Assembly: GCA_001418405.1 (NCBI GenBank)
Contig: LIQL01000161.1
Location: 1 to 64,000, forward strand
Length of the DNA stretch: 64,000 nucleotides
Source of the DNA: Streptomyces diastatochromogenes
Lineage (GTDB): Bacteria; Actinomycetota; Actinomycetes; Streptomycetales; Streptomycetaceae
Direction of reading: 5' to 3'
Part shown: positions 35,583 through 43,897 of the stretch, one piece after another
Numbering within the stretch: position 1 is the first letter of the stretch
Layout of the letters: each line of letters starts with the position of its first letter
Made by a program: the position numbers and the translations under genes
The notes under the pieces: model-generated
Database searches by the model: none
What the model was told of the DNA's origin: nothing
What the model saw: the letters and a program-made list of their open reading frames with translations, nothing else

Positions 35583-35862
35583 CGTGCGGCTCCTTCGGCA
35601 TCTGTGCCGGGCCTGATTCGGCTCTCGGACGGAACATCCGGCACAGGGCATCGATCCTGCGCAGGTTGTGCGGGATGAGGTCCGGCGCGTCGACCTCCAC
35701 TCCGAGGTGCTGTTCGAGCGACTCGACGATGTCGAGCGCGCGGAAGCTCGTGTAGGTCGAGAACTCAGTGAGGTCGCCGGCCTGCGCAACGTCCTCGGGA
35801 CGGACGCCGAGCACGTCCGCGGCAGTCCGGACCACCAGGTCCTTGACGAGGTCGTGACTCAT
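35575..35862 (-). CDS. Free-standing acyl carrier protein 3
   Basis: 95 residues from the ATG at 35862, which overlaps the upstream stop as ATGA. The carrier Ser is probably in STYTSFRALDIVESLEQHLG, with the conserved acidic pattern of helix 2 just after. The ~15-residue C-terminal tail is unstructured. It is coupled to the decarboxylase gene and so could alternatively be the decarboxylase substrate carrier. Three different carriers in one short operon imply at least three separate tethered intermediates or hand-offs. Confidence 0.85.
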   Translation of the reverse strand: MSHDLVKDLVVRTAADVLGVRPEDVAQAGDLTEFSTYTSFRALDIVESLEQHLGVEVDAPDLIPHNLRRIDALCRMFRPRAESGPAQMPKEPHGV

Positions 35863-36824
35863 CGGACCACCGCCGTGGCCTCCTGCAAGCAGGCCTCCAG
35901 CCGACTGCCGTCGGTCCGCAGCAGGTGTGCGATGCGGTCGAGCACCCCGCCCGGGACCGGACGGCCGCGCTGTGCCCGGCGCATGGCGAGGTAGGTGGCC
36001 TCGGCCGCCTCCAGCCACTGGTCCGCTCCTTCGTAGGCGGGGCGGTCGTCGGTGCGCGACGTGGCATCGGTGGTGGCGAGCCAGCGAGCCTGCGCCAGCC
36101 GCTGACGGGCCATCAGCCATACTTCCGTGGTCAGCCGCGAGAGAGCCGCAGCCTGGTCGGGGTGGCGGGCGTAGGCGTCCAAGTAGGAGTCGATCCGGCC
36201 GTCGTCCGCCGCAGAGGCGAGATCGCCCACCGTCGTGGCGAATGCCTCGGCGGGGCTGAGCGGCACACCTGCCGAACCTCTGGTCAGCCCCACCACGGTG
36301 AACGAGTCGACGTGGTCAAGTGCGGACCGGAGCGCTGCGGGCGTGAGTGTCCACACCGACGGGCGCGCGGCGCCCCAAGGAGTGTCGTTGGTGTAGGCGT
36401 CCAGCAGCTCCACCGAGCGGTTCGCGGTGCGCACCGCGAAGCTGTGGCCGGCGTGCTTGTGCTGGTAGTAGGGGACCCACGGCAGGTGAAAGGCATCGGC
36501 GATCACCAAGTGCCAGACATTCGCGGGTGCGTCCGTCAGCCGGTCGGGTACGGAGACCCGCTGAGGCGCGGTGTGGCACAGCCCCAGGCTCGTGCCCGCG
36601 GTCGCCACCCGGTCCGCCAGCGTCGGTTCGATCGTCGGCAGCCCGGTCCCGTCCTGGTCGTCCTCCGGGACGACGACGCGCGGCCGGAAGGCGAAGACGG
36701 CGCCGAGCTCGTGCTCACGTCGCGTGCGGTGGACGGCGTTGGCGACGGCTGCCAGGTTCGCCTGAATGCAATCGAGCGCAGAGGTGTCTATGTCGATTTC
36801 GGCTCGGGCAAGGTGCTCAAACAA
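35859..36824 (-). CDS. BtrH-like cysteine-peptidase-fold protein 2, first gene of the operon
   Basis: About 321 residues. I prefer a TTG at 36824 because GGAAGGGG stands 6 nt before it. A longer frame to 36902 lacks a ribosome site. An N-terminal Cys sits in ALDCIQANLAAVA, a His in QHKHAGHSFAVRT, and an Asp in LLDAYTNDTPWG, in the Cys-His-Asp order of papain-like and BtrH_N folds. A helical C-terminal half follows. Together with protein 1 it gives the cluster two such enzymes with only weak mutual similarity, suggesting two acyl transfers, or transfer plus removal of a protecting group. Confidence 0.6.
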   Translation of the reverse strand: MFEHLARAEIDIDTSALDCIQANLAAVANAVHRTRREHELGAVFAFRPRVVVPEDDQDGTGLPTIEPTLADRVATAGTSLGLCHTAPQRVSVPDRLTDAPANVWHLVIADAFHLPWVPYYQHKHAGHSFAVRTANRSVELLDAYTNDTPWGAARPSVWTLTPAALRSALDHVDSFTVVGLTRGSAGVPLSPAEAFATTVGDLASAADDGRIDSYLDAYARHPDQAAALSRLTTEVWLMARQRLAQARWLATTDATSRTDDRPAYEGADQWLEAAEATYLAMRRAQRGRPVPGGVLDRIAHLLRTDGSRLEACLQEATAVVR

Positions 36825-37263
36825 TGGATTCCCCTTCCGGCGCGTGTCGTACCCGCCAGCGATATGGCAACTTCCGAAATATGGAAGGAAGTTGGCGTGC
36901 AATTCTCCAAGGAATTCATCGATCGCTCCGGATGGCCTCGCCGTCCGAGCGGTCGATGCTTGGGGCGTCGCGTCGGATTCCGGTATAGCCAGCGGTACGC
37001 CGAAGTTCTGTCGAGCTGGCGCCGAAGAGAGGACGCCGCCCTGTTCGGGGACTCACCGGGCGCGACCTCGGCGAGGTTTCGACGGGAATTCGGCGTCGGC
37101 GTAGATATACCTGAGGTGATTCCGGGCCGCCTGCGGCAGGTCGACGGCGACCGCGGCCGGCGAGCGCAGGACACGCGATGTCCGAGCGCCTTCCCCCGGC
37201 TTCCCTGCGCAGACCATCGCCCGGAAGACGACTCTTGCCGGATCTCCTTACAGAGGTGGCACC
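36825..37263. promoter_or_regulatory. Divergent promoter region of the two biosynthetic operons
   Basis: 439 bp between the starts of the eleven-gene minus operon and the three-gene plus operon. No gene with proper codon bias is seen. Base composition is less GC-rich than the genes. It must hold both operon promoters and probably SARP sites, but no clear -35/-10 pair or repeat could be fixed by eye. Confidence 0.5.
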
Positions 37264-38820
37264 ATGCAGCGAACCATTCCGGAACTCCTCGAACATGCAC
37301 GACGGTCGCACCCCGACAGGCTTGCCGTGGCCTTCGACGGGGACCGCCTGACCTTCGCCGAACTACACCACCGTGCCTGCTCAGCGGCCGGCCACCTGGT
37401 CGGCCTCGGGATCGCGGCGGGCGACCGGATCGGCGTCTGCCTGCGGCCGGGACTCGAACAACCCATCACGGTGCTGGCCGCGAGCTGCGCGGGTGCGGTG
37501 GTGATTCCGATGCACCCCAACCTCATGGCGACGAACGTCGCCCACGTGGTCCGGAACGCCGGAATCCGGCTCCTCGTCGCCGACGACTCCCGCGCCGAGG
37601 AACTTCGCGCCGCTCTGCCGGGAGTGACGGTCATCCCGCCGTTGACCGGAACGGATGAGGACACCACGGGGACCGAAGGCCGAGCCCAAGACGCGACGGG
37701 GACCCGGGTCGCCGCCCGTCCGCAGGAGAACGACCTGGCGATGCTCATCTACTCGTCGGGATCCACCGGACGCCCCAAGGGCATCATGATCACTCACGAG
37801 AACCTCGTGCAGGGCGCCGAGATCGTGGCCGACTACCTGGGCACCCGGCAGTCGGACCGGATCGCCGGCCTGCTGACGCTCAACTTCGATTACGGCCTCA
37901 ACCAGCTCTGGCAGTCCCTGCTGACCGGCGCCTCCCTGCACCTCCACGAGTTCGTCATGCCGCGTACGGCTTTCAAGATGCTCGCCGAGGAGCGCATCAC
38001 GGTACTTCCCGTCATGCCCGCCCTCGTCCAGCGCCTGTTCGCGGCGCGCGTCGGCGGCGTGCCGGAAGGACTGGACCTGTCTTCGATCCGCTACGTGTGC
38101 TCCAGCGGCGGTGCCATGTCCGAATGGGCGATCAACACCCTGCAGACCGCCTTCCCGAAGGCGGACCTCTACCTCATGTACGGGTTGACCGAGGCCTTCC
38201 GCAGCAGTTATCTGGAGCCCGCCCAACTCGCCGTCCGTCCGACCTCGATCGGGAAGGCCATTCCCGGGGTCCAGCTGCACGTGGTCGACGACGAGGGCAA
38301 CGACTGCTCGCCCGGTGAGGTCGGCACCCTCATCCACCGCGGCGGATGCATCAGCAAGGGCTACTGGAACAACCCGGAACAGGCCGCCCGGGTATTCCGC
38401 CACCTGGACCGCTTCCCGGGGGAGACGGTGGTGTGGACGGGAGATCTGGCGACCGTCGACAGCGAGGGATACCTCTACGTCCTCGGCCGAGAGGACTCAC
38501 AGCTCAAGCGTGACGGATTCCGGATCAGCCCCAACGAGATCGAGGCGGTGCTCAACGACCATCCGGCGATCGCCGAGTCGGTGGTCCTCGGATTCCCGGA
38601 CGGGGACCGTGGTCACCGACTGGTGGCGGCGTGGGTGGCCCGACCAGGCCGCACCGCGGACGAAGGCCCGGATGACGCCTGGCTGGTGGCCAATCTGCCG
38701 GCGCACATGATCCCCAGCGAACTGCGGTACATGAAGGAATTCCCCATCACCGTGAACAACCAGGGGAAGGCCGACCGGATCGCCCTGAAGGAACTGCTCA
38801 CCGCGGAGTTGTCGCGATGA
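37264..38820 (+). CDS. AMP-dependent acyl/amino acid ligase (VinN-like candidate)
   Basis: 518 residues; AGAGGTGG before the ATG. The adenylate motifs are LIYSSGSTGRPKGIMITHEN, YGLTEAFRSSYLEP, VWTGDLATVDSEGYLYVLGR and the final Lys in NNQGKADRIALKEL. It differs in type from the 29-kb adenylation enzyme and is closer to the acyl-CoA ligase branch that includes VinN-like enzymes activating 3-methylaspartate for transfer to a free ACP. It is co-transcribed with the methylaspartate mutase genes (ATGA overlap at its end), which supports 3-methylaspartate as its substrate. Confidence 0.88.
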   Translation: MQRTIPELLEHARRSHPDRLAVAFDGDRLTFAELHHRACSAAGHLVGLGIAAGDRIGVCLRPGLEQPITVLAASCAGAVVIPMHPNLMATNVAHVVRNAGIRLLVADDSRAEELRAALPGVTVIPPLTGTDEDTTGTEGRAQDATGTRVAARPQENDLAMLIYSSGSTGRPKGIMITHENLVQGAEIVADYLGTRQSDRIAGLLTLNFDYGLNQLWQSLLTGASLHLHEFVMPRTAFKMLAEERITVLPVMPALVQRLFAARVGGVPEGLDLSSIRYVCSSGGAMSEWAINTLQTAFPKADLYLMYGLTEAFRSSYLEPAQLAVRPTSIGKAIPGVQLHVVDDEGNDCSPGEVGTLIHRGGCISKGYWNNPEQAARVFRHLDRFPGETVVWTGDLATVDSEGYLYVLGREDSQLKRDGFRISPNEIEAVLNDHPAIAESVVLGFPDGDRGHRLVAAWVARPGRTADEGPDDAWLVANLPAHMIPSELRYMKEFPITVNNQGKADRIALKELLTAELSR

Positions 38821-39350
38821 GCGCGGGCGAGGGGCGGCACCTGTCACTCGTCCCCAGGCGTCCTCTTCCCGCCCTGGCCGGGGCACATCCGGCACACCCC
38901 GATGAGCCTCCTGCCGCACGGGACGGGGCGCGCAGTCGGCCGCGCGTCATCGTTTCGAGCCTGGCCTCCGACTCCCACACCTGGAACCTGGTCTACCTCC
39001 AGCTCCTCCTGGAGGAACTGGGCCACGAGGTAACCAACCTGGGGGCCTGTGTCCCCGACGAGGTACTGGTCGCCGCCTGTGCACGGCAGAGCCCCGACCT
39101 GATCGTGATCAGCAGCGTCAACGGGCACGGCTTCCAGGAAGGTGAGCGGGTGATCCACGCACTGCGCGCACGACCGTCGCTCGCGGCCACTCCCATCGTC
39201 ATCGGGGGCAAGCTCGGAACCGCCGGCTCGGACCCCGCCCAGTCCCGGACGCTCATCGACGCCGGGTACGACGCGGTCTTCGAGGACGGTGCGGCGGGCG
39301 TCGTCTCCTTCCGGTCGTTCGTCGCCGCTCTGCCGGCCGGAGCACACTGA
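38817..39350 (+). CDS. Methylaspartate (glutamate) mutase small, B12-binding subunit
   Basis: 177 residues. After a ~40-residue Pro/Arg-rich lead, a Rossmann-like cobalamin domain begins: VIVSSLASDSHTWNLVYLQL, then SSVNGHG and IGGKLGTAG. The Asp-x-His motif that ligates cobalt is present (DSHTWN); the canonical Gly three residues after the His is Asn, as I recall for other actinobacterial homologues in antibiotic clusters. The subunit holds adenosylcobalamin for the rearrangement of L-glutamate to threo-3-methylaspartate. It is coupled on both sides: ATGA with the ligase and TGATG with the large subunit. Confidence 0.9.
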   Translation: MSAGEGRHLSLVPRRPLPALAGAHPAHPDEPPAARDGARSRPRVIVSSLASDSHTWNLVYLQLLLEELGHEVTNLGACVPDEVLVAACARQSPDLIVISSVNGHGFQEGERVIHALRARPSLAATPIVIGGKLGTAGSDPAQSRTLIDAGYDAVFEDGAAGVVSFRSFVAALPAGAH

Positions 39351-40696
39351 TGCGCCCGAGAAGGCGAAGGCCGCCCACCGGGCTGCCGGCCGGCCCGGTC
39401 AGCGGCCCACGTGCTTCGTTCGGCGCCTTCGTCCACGGGATGGAGCAGGCACAACGCCTGGTGGTGCAACCGCGGATGGGCATGAGCGACCCGCGGGAGA
39501 TGCGCCGCGGGCTGCTCGCCACCAAACAAGCGGCGGCAACGACCGTCGGCACGATCACCCTGGACAGCTACACGCGGGTCGGTGCCCATGACTCCGCCCG
39601 GAACGCGCTGCAGGCGGGGGCGCCGCTCAACGGCTATCCCATCGTTGCGCACGACACGGCGACCACCACCGCGGTGATCGAGGGAATCGGCGACGCGTCC
39701 TTCCCGATCCAGGTGCGGCACGGCTCCGCGGCGCCGGAGGACATCTTCCGGGCGCTGGTCGCTCTGGGCCTGGACGCCACCGAAGGCGGCCCCCTCTCTT
39801 ATTGCCTGCCCTACAGCCGCCGACCGGTGCGTGACTCCGTGGAGAGCTGGGCACGGTGCACCGAGCTATTCGGACGGCTCCGACACATCGGCCGAGAGCC
39901 CCACCTGGAGACCTTCGGCGGCTGCATGCTGGGGCAACTGTGTCCGCCGAGCCTGCTCGTGGCGATCTCCGTGCTGGAGGCCATGTTCTTCCGCGAGCAC
40001 GGGGTGCGCAGCATCTCCCTCAGCTACGCACAACAGACCAACCACGACCAGGACGTGGAGGCGATCTGGGCTCTGCGGCGCCTGGCGGGCGAGCTCCTCC
40101 CGGATGTCCGTTGGCATGTCGTGCTGTACGCCTACATGGGCGTCTATCCCAAGACGCCGGAGGGGGCCCGGCATCTGTTGGAGGAGGCCGCCAGGCTCGC
40201 AGTCCGTGCCGGTGCGGCACGACTGATAGTCAAGACGGAGGCGGAGGCGCATCGCATCCCCACGATCGAGGAGAACGTCCGCGCGCTCCAGACAGCCGCC
40301 GCGGCTGCACAGGGGCACGCAGGCACCCTCGGCGGTTCGACGATCGACACTGGTCTGTACACCGAGGCCAGAACCCTTGTGGAGGCGGTCGTCGACCTGC
40401 ATCCACGACTCGACCGAGCTCTGGTCCTCGCCTTCGAACGAGGGTATCTCGACGTTCCCTACTGCCTCCATCCCGACAACCGAGGGGACACGCGCAGCTG
40501 CATCGCTTCGGACGGGAGGCTGGCCTGGTCCCGCGTCGGCCGGTTGCCGATCCCCGCCCCGGCACAGCCCGCAGGAGGCGGCGCGATCACCTCGACGACC
40601 TTGCTGTCCGCGCTGTCCTACGTGGCGGACAAGTGCGATGCACTCGCACTGGATCCGGCTGTCGACACGGTCCTCACCGCGTCACCGGGCTCCTGA
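39350..40696 (+). CDS. Methylaspartate (glutamate) mutase large, catalytic subunit
   Basis: 448 residues. TIM-barrel GlmE/MutE features include TTVGTITLDSYTRVGAHDSA, the substrate region PIQVRHGSAAPEDIFRAL, GGCMLGQLCPPSLLVAI and LSYAQQTNHDQDVEA. An intact partner for the small subunit completes glutamate mutase, the source of the methyl branch in vicenistatin, friulimicin and nikkomycin precursors. Its start overlaps the previous stop as TGATG. Translation may begin slightly inside, since the first ~25 residues are Arg/Pro-rich. Confidence 0.92.
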   Translation: MRPRRRRPPTGLPAGPVSGPRASFGAFVHGMEQAQRLVVQPRMGMSDPREMRRGLLATKQAAATTVGTITLDSYTRVGAHDSARNALQAGAPLNGYPIVAHDTATTTAVIEGIGDASFPIQVRHGSAAPEDIFRALVALGLDATEGGPLSYCLPYSRRPVRDSVESWARCTELFGRLRHIGREPHLETFGGCMLGQLCPPSLLVAISVLEAMFFREHGVRSISLSYAQQTNHDQDVEAIWALRRLAGELLPDVRWHVVLYAYMGVYPKTPEGARHLLEEAARLAVRAGAARLIVKTEAEAHRIPTIEENVRALQTAAAAAQGHAGTLGGSTIDTGLYTEARTLVEAVVDLHPRLDRALVLAFERGYLDVPYCLHPDNRGDTRSCIASDGRLAWSRVGRLPIPAPAQPAGGGAITSTTLLSALSYVADKCDALALDPAVDTVLTASPGS

Positions 40697-40720
40697 CCCG
40701 GGCCTGCGGGCGTATCACTA

Positions 40721-40755
40721 CGCCGGGCGAGGTGCCAAGAGCACCTCGCCCGGCG
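40721..40755. terminator. Perfect 15-bp bidirectional hairpin
   Basis: CGCCGGGCGAGGTGC (40721-40735) and GCACCTCGCCCGGCG (40741-40755) pair perfectly over the loop CAAGA. It lies between the converging mutase and phosphopantetheinyl transferase genes, 24 bp and 3 bp from their stops. Most likely it terminates both transcripts. Confidence 0.8.
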
Positions 40756-40758
40756 CGT

Positions 40759-41382
40759 TCACCCCTCGTAAGCCACCGCCAGTGGCACGGGCGCGGATCC
40801 GCGCAGGCTTCTCCACAATAGAGACCCGTTGCGGCCCGAGGTGGTGAACGGCGGAACGTCCAACGCCCAGGGGCGGCCCTGGAATCCCAACCCGCGCGCT
40901 TTGACGCAGGCCTCCTGAACACTCCAGATCCACGCGATCTCCTCGTCCAGCCGATGGCCCGGCAGAACCTCCAGGAGGCTCGCGTAGCGGCCCGCGCAGC
41001 GGCGCACCAGCCGGCCCCCGGAGCCACCCACGGGGACCTGCACGTCCACCCCCACCGACCGGCCCCGCGCCACCGCGGCCGCAACCCAGTTCCCGTCGTG
41101 CGACAGGCTGACGTGCACGTCCGGATGGGTCTCGATCACCGGAGCCCCCGCCGGGGTGCGCGCCAACGGCGCGTCGGCAGTCTCCGGTGCGACCTCCGCC
41201 ATCAGCTGTCGCAGCAGGGCGCGCACGGCCTCCGAGTGCCGGGACCGCTGCGCCCTCGCAGTGCCGATGGAATGTCCGACGTCGTCGGTCCTGCGCAGCG
41301 AAATCCACACCTGGGAAGCGATTTCGAATCCGGCAATCCCAGCTGCAGGGAAATGATTACGAGTAATTCTCCGTGACGACAT
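40759..41382 (-). CDS. 4'-Phosphopantetheinyl transferase (Sfp type)
   Basis: 207 residues. The two ACPS/Sfp motifs are present: VSLSHDGNWVAAAVARGRSV with GVDVQ, where the Asp residues bind Mg, and WSVQEACVKARGLG, in which the usual K of KEA is Gln while the metal-binding Glu and later Lys remain. The enzyme activates carrier proteins by attaching the CoA arm. It fits the need to modify the PKS ACP and three free ACPs. It is convergent with the mutase operon. Confidence 0.9.
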   Translation of the reverse strand: MSSRRITRNHFPAAGIAGFEIASQVWISLRRTDDVGHSIGTARAQRSRHSEAVRALLRQLMAEVAPETADAPLARTPAGAPVIETHPDVHVSLSHDGNWVAAAVARGRSVGVDVQVPVGGSGGRLVRRCAGRYASLLEVLPGHRLDEEIAWIWSVQEACVKARGLGFQGRPWALDVPPFTTSGRNGSLLWRSLRGSAPVPLAVAYEG

Positions 41383-41643
41383 GGGAATTCATCCTTGCGA
41401 CGACCCCGCCGACGGTCAAGAGGGCGGGCGCCGCCCGTCCAGGAAGAGCCGAAGCAATCGCACCCCGGCGGGATCTCGGCGTGACCTCGGCAAGTAATTC
41501 GCTATACCGGATACCGGCGCTCGGATTCCGGTACTGTGCAGGCGGAGGCGCGGCTCGTCGCTTCCGGATCGATTCACGGTCACAGCCGGTGCGAGCAGCT
41601 CCTTCTGGGCGCCACCTACCGATCACATACACCGGGAGTCGCC

Positions 41644-42891
41644 ATGGGAATCGGAATTCCCACGCACTGGTACAACGTCCTGGCCGACCGCGGCCTCGAA
41701 CTGCCGGCAGAACGTCCGGCGCCCGCCCGCGATGACGCGGCGAGCGGCGGGATCTCACTGGCCATACCGAAGGCCCTGATCCGCCAGAACATGCCCCTGC
41801 AGTCCTGGGTGCCGATACCGGAACGGGTGCGGGAGGCGTATGCGGCATGGCGGCCGACCCCGCTGGTCCGGCTGCGGCACCTCGAAGCCGAACTCGGCAC
41901 GACCGCACGGCTGTACATGAAGTACGAAGCCGGCAACGTGGCGGGCTCGCACAAGTACATCACCGCCGTGGCCCAGGCTCACTACTACGCGGAGTCCGGA
42001 GTCCGCACACTGGTGACGAGCACCGCGGCCGGTCAGTGGGGCGTGGCGGTCGCAGCCGCAGCCGCACGGTTCGGCATGGGCTGCGTGGTGCACATGGTCC
42101 CGGGCAGCTACGACCGGAAACCGGGGCGACGAGCGGCCATGGAGATGTTCGGCGCCACGGTCCACCGGGGACGGCCCGCCGAGCTGGCGGCGGACACCCG
42201 GTCGACCTCCCTCAGCGACGTGATGAGCGAGGCCATCGAAAGCGCCAACCGCACCGAGGGGGGCCGCTGGATCCTGGGCGGCAGCGAACCGTTCGCCATC
42301 CTGCACTCCTCCGTGATCGGCCTGGAGGCACGCGAGCAGTTGGCCGCCGCCGGCGAGAACGACGACCCCGTCCTGATCGGCTACCTGGGGGGTGGCAAGA
42401 ACATCGGCGGGCTGGGCCTGCCGTTCCTGGCCGACGGTGCAAGCGCCACCATCGTCCCGGTCGAGTCCAGCGCCTATCCGCTCCTGACCCGGGGCGAGTA
42501 CCGCTACGACGCCACCGACCGGGCCGGACGAGGATCGGCAGCCAAGATGTACACCCTCGGCACCGACTTCGAGGGCGCCCCCATCCAGGCCGAGAGCATG
42601 CGTTACCACGCTGCCCCCAAGCTGCTCAGCACGCTGCGCGCGCAGGATATGTTGCACCCGCTCGCATACGACGAACAGCCGGTCTTCGACAGCGCTCGCC
42701 GGCTACTGCGCACCGAGGGGTATCTGCCGTCGGCGGAGGCGGCCTATGCGGTCCACGCCGCGTGCGAGCTTGCACGGCGACCGGAGAACGCCAGCCGCCC
42801 GCTGGTCTTCTGCGTCTCCGACCACGGTTACTACGACGGCGACGCCTACCGTGCCTACCTGGACGGGAAGTTGGCCGCGATACCCGTGTGA
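41644..42891 (+). CDS. TrpB2-like PLP-dependent enzyme lacking the catalytic Glu
   Basis: 415 residues; GGGAG precedes the ATG. It aligns along its length with tryptophan synthase beta-like TrpB2 proteins: WRPTPLVRLRHLEAEL, PLP Lys104 in NVAGSHKYITAVAQAHYY, SYDRKPGRRAAMEMFGATVH, LGGGKNIGGLGLPF for the phosphate and the C-terminal VFCVSDHGYYD. In TrpB2 the segment after the strand reads E-T-G-A-G-Q-W-G, with Glu as the catalytic acid; here it reads S-T-A-A-G-Q-W-G with Ser126 in that place. Indole chemistry is therefore unlikely. A beta-replacement, beta-elimination or threonine/serine-derived reaction for the cluster product is more plausible. Confidence 0.85.
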   Translation: MGIGIPTHWYNVLADRGLELPAERPAPARDDAASGGISLAIPKALIRQNMPLQSWVPIPERVREAYAAWRPTPLVRLRHLEAELGTTARLYMKYEAGNVAGSHKYITAVAQAHYYAESGVRTLVTSTAAGQWGVAVAAAAARFGMGCVVHMVPGSYDRKPGRRAAMEMFGATVHRGRPAELAADTRSTSLSDVMSEAIESANRTEGGRWILGGSEPFAILHSSVIGLEAREQLAAAGENDDPVLIGYLGGGKNIGGLGLPFLADGASATIVPVESSAYPLLTRGEYRYDATDRAGRGSAAKMYTLGTDFEGAPIQAESMRYHAAPKLLSTLRAQDMLHPLAYDEQPVFDSARRLLRTEGYLPSAEAAYAVHAACELARRPENASRPLVFCVSDHGYYDGDAYRAYLDGKLAAIPV

Positions 42892-43041
42892 CGACGCCCG
42901 AGAGCCGGTGGCGGGGCGCCCGAACGGCCCCGCCATCCAGGCTGAGAGGTGGGAGGACGCAGCCTGCCTCGACACGTTCCCCTGAGCTCTAGGCCAGGGC
43001 GCACAGGGAGCACGCTGCGGGGGAGCAAACGGAGGCTGAAA

Positions 43042-43078
43042 CTTAAGCCTGTAAGCCATTTTTGAACTAGGGTATATT
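43042..43078 (+). promoter_or_regulatory. Candidate promoter and operator of the first tetR gene
   Basis: A locally AT-rich stretch with TATATT (43073-43078) as a good -10 and TGTAAG (43050-43055) 17 bp upstream as a weak -35. It stands about 95 bp before the TetR start in the 279-bp gap after the TrpB2-like gene, which has nothing else notable. Confidence 0.4.
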
Positions 43079-43170
43079 CCGGCACGCGGGGGCACCCACC
43101 ACATCCGGCGGGGAGCTGCATGTAGGGGCTCGAGCACAACGACCGTGGATGAAAGGGAGGCGAAGCCCTC

Positions 43171-43824
43171 TTGGATACTCAGCACGACGTGTCGGCGCGG
43201 CCCGTAGGGCGTCGCGAACGCAACAAACAAAGGGTCAGGCAACAGCTCTACACCGCTGCGTTGAACCTCTTCGCCGAGCAGGGGTTCGATCGGACGTCCA
43301 TCGATGAGATCGCCGAGCGCGCCGACGTGGCGCGGGGGACCTTCTTCAACCACTTCCAGCGCAAGGAAGACCTCATCGCCGTCTGGTCCAATCAGCGGCG
43401 AGAGCGCCTGCTGACCTCCATGCAGAGGGAGGAGGAGAACCTGGACGGATGCCATTCAGGCGCCGTCGTGCGGCTCCAGCGCTGCATGACGCTGCTGGCG
43501 AAGCTGAACGACGAAGAGCACGACGCCACGATTCCGATGATCACCGCCTGGGTGAAGGCCGGCATGCCGCTGCAAGAGGAGCCGTACACCGCCGAGATCT
43601 TCACGCGGATCGTCACGGACGGCTGCCAACGCGGGGAGTTGGCGGCGGACGCTACACCACTGCACCTCGGTTACATGCTGCGCGACCTGTATCTCGGCGC
43701 GCTCTACCGCTGGTGTCAGCAGCAGGGGGCGAACGCCGCCATCGACTCCCTCGCTGAGGACTTGCAGGCCAGTCTTCGCGTCCTGGTGCGAGGCATCGAG
43801 GCGCAGCCGCGGACGCTGTCCTGA
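43171..43824 (+). CDS. TetR-family regulator 1
   Basis: 217 residues from a TTG at 43171 (GGGAGG upstream) or 212 from a GTG at 43186. The DNA-binding domain is standard: RVRQQLYTAALNLFAEQGFD, TSIDEIAERADVARGTFFNH and FQRKEDLIAVW. The ligand domain is unassigned. It follows the TrpB2-like gene on the same strand, converges with tetR 2, and may be the cluster-edge repressor for export. No operator of its own was recognised. Confidence 0.88.
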   Translation: MDTQHDVSARPVGRRERNKQRVRQQLYTAALNLFAEQGFDRTSIDEIAERADVARGTFFNHFQRKEDLIAVWSNQRRERLLTSMQREEENLDGCHSGAVVRLQRCMTLLAKLNDEEHDATIPMITAWVKAGMPLQEEPYTAEIFTRIVTDGCQRGELAADATPLHLGYMLRDLYLGALYRWCQQQGANAAIDSLAEDLQASLRVLVRGIEAQPRTLS

Positions 43825-43897
43825 CCGCGTCCGGCAACACCGCCGTCTCCGGCCGGCATCGGAGACCTACTACGGACCTTCGACCGTAGGCTCAGGC

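Noticed and set aside
39350-40696. Large mutase subunit as part of primary glutamate fermentation
   Set aside because: It is coupled to an AMP ligase in a SARP-controlled cluster with ACPs and a decarboxylase, and methylaspartase is not present, so secondary metabolism is the better explanation.
43870-43889. CTACGG/CCGTAG hairpin between the converging tetR genes as a terminator
   Set aside because: Only 6 bp of stem with an 8-nt loop; too weak to list as a feature.
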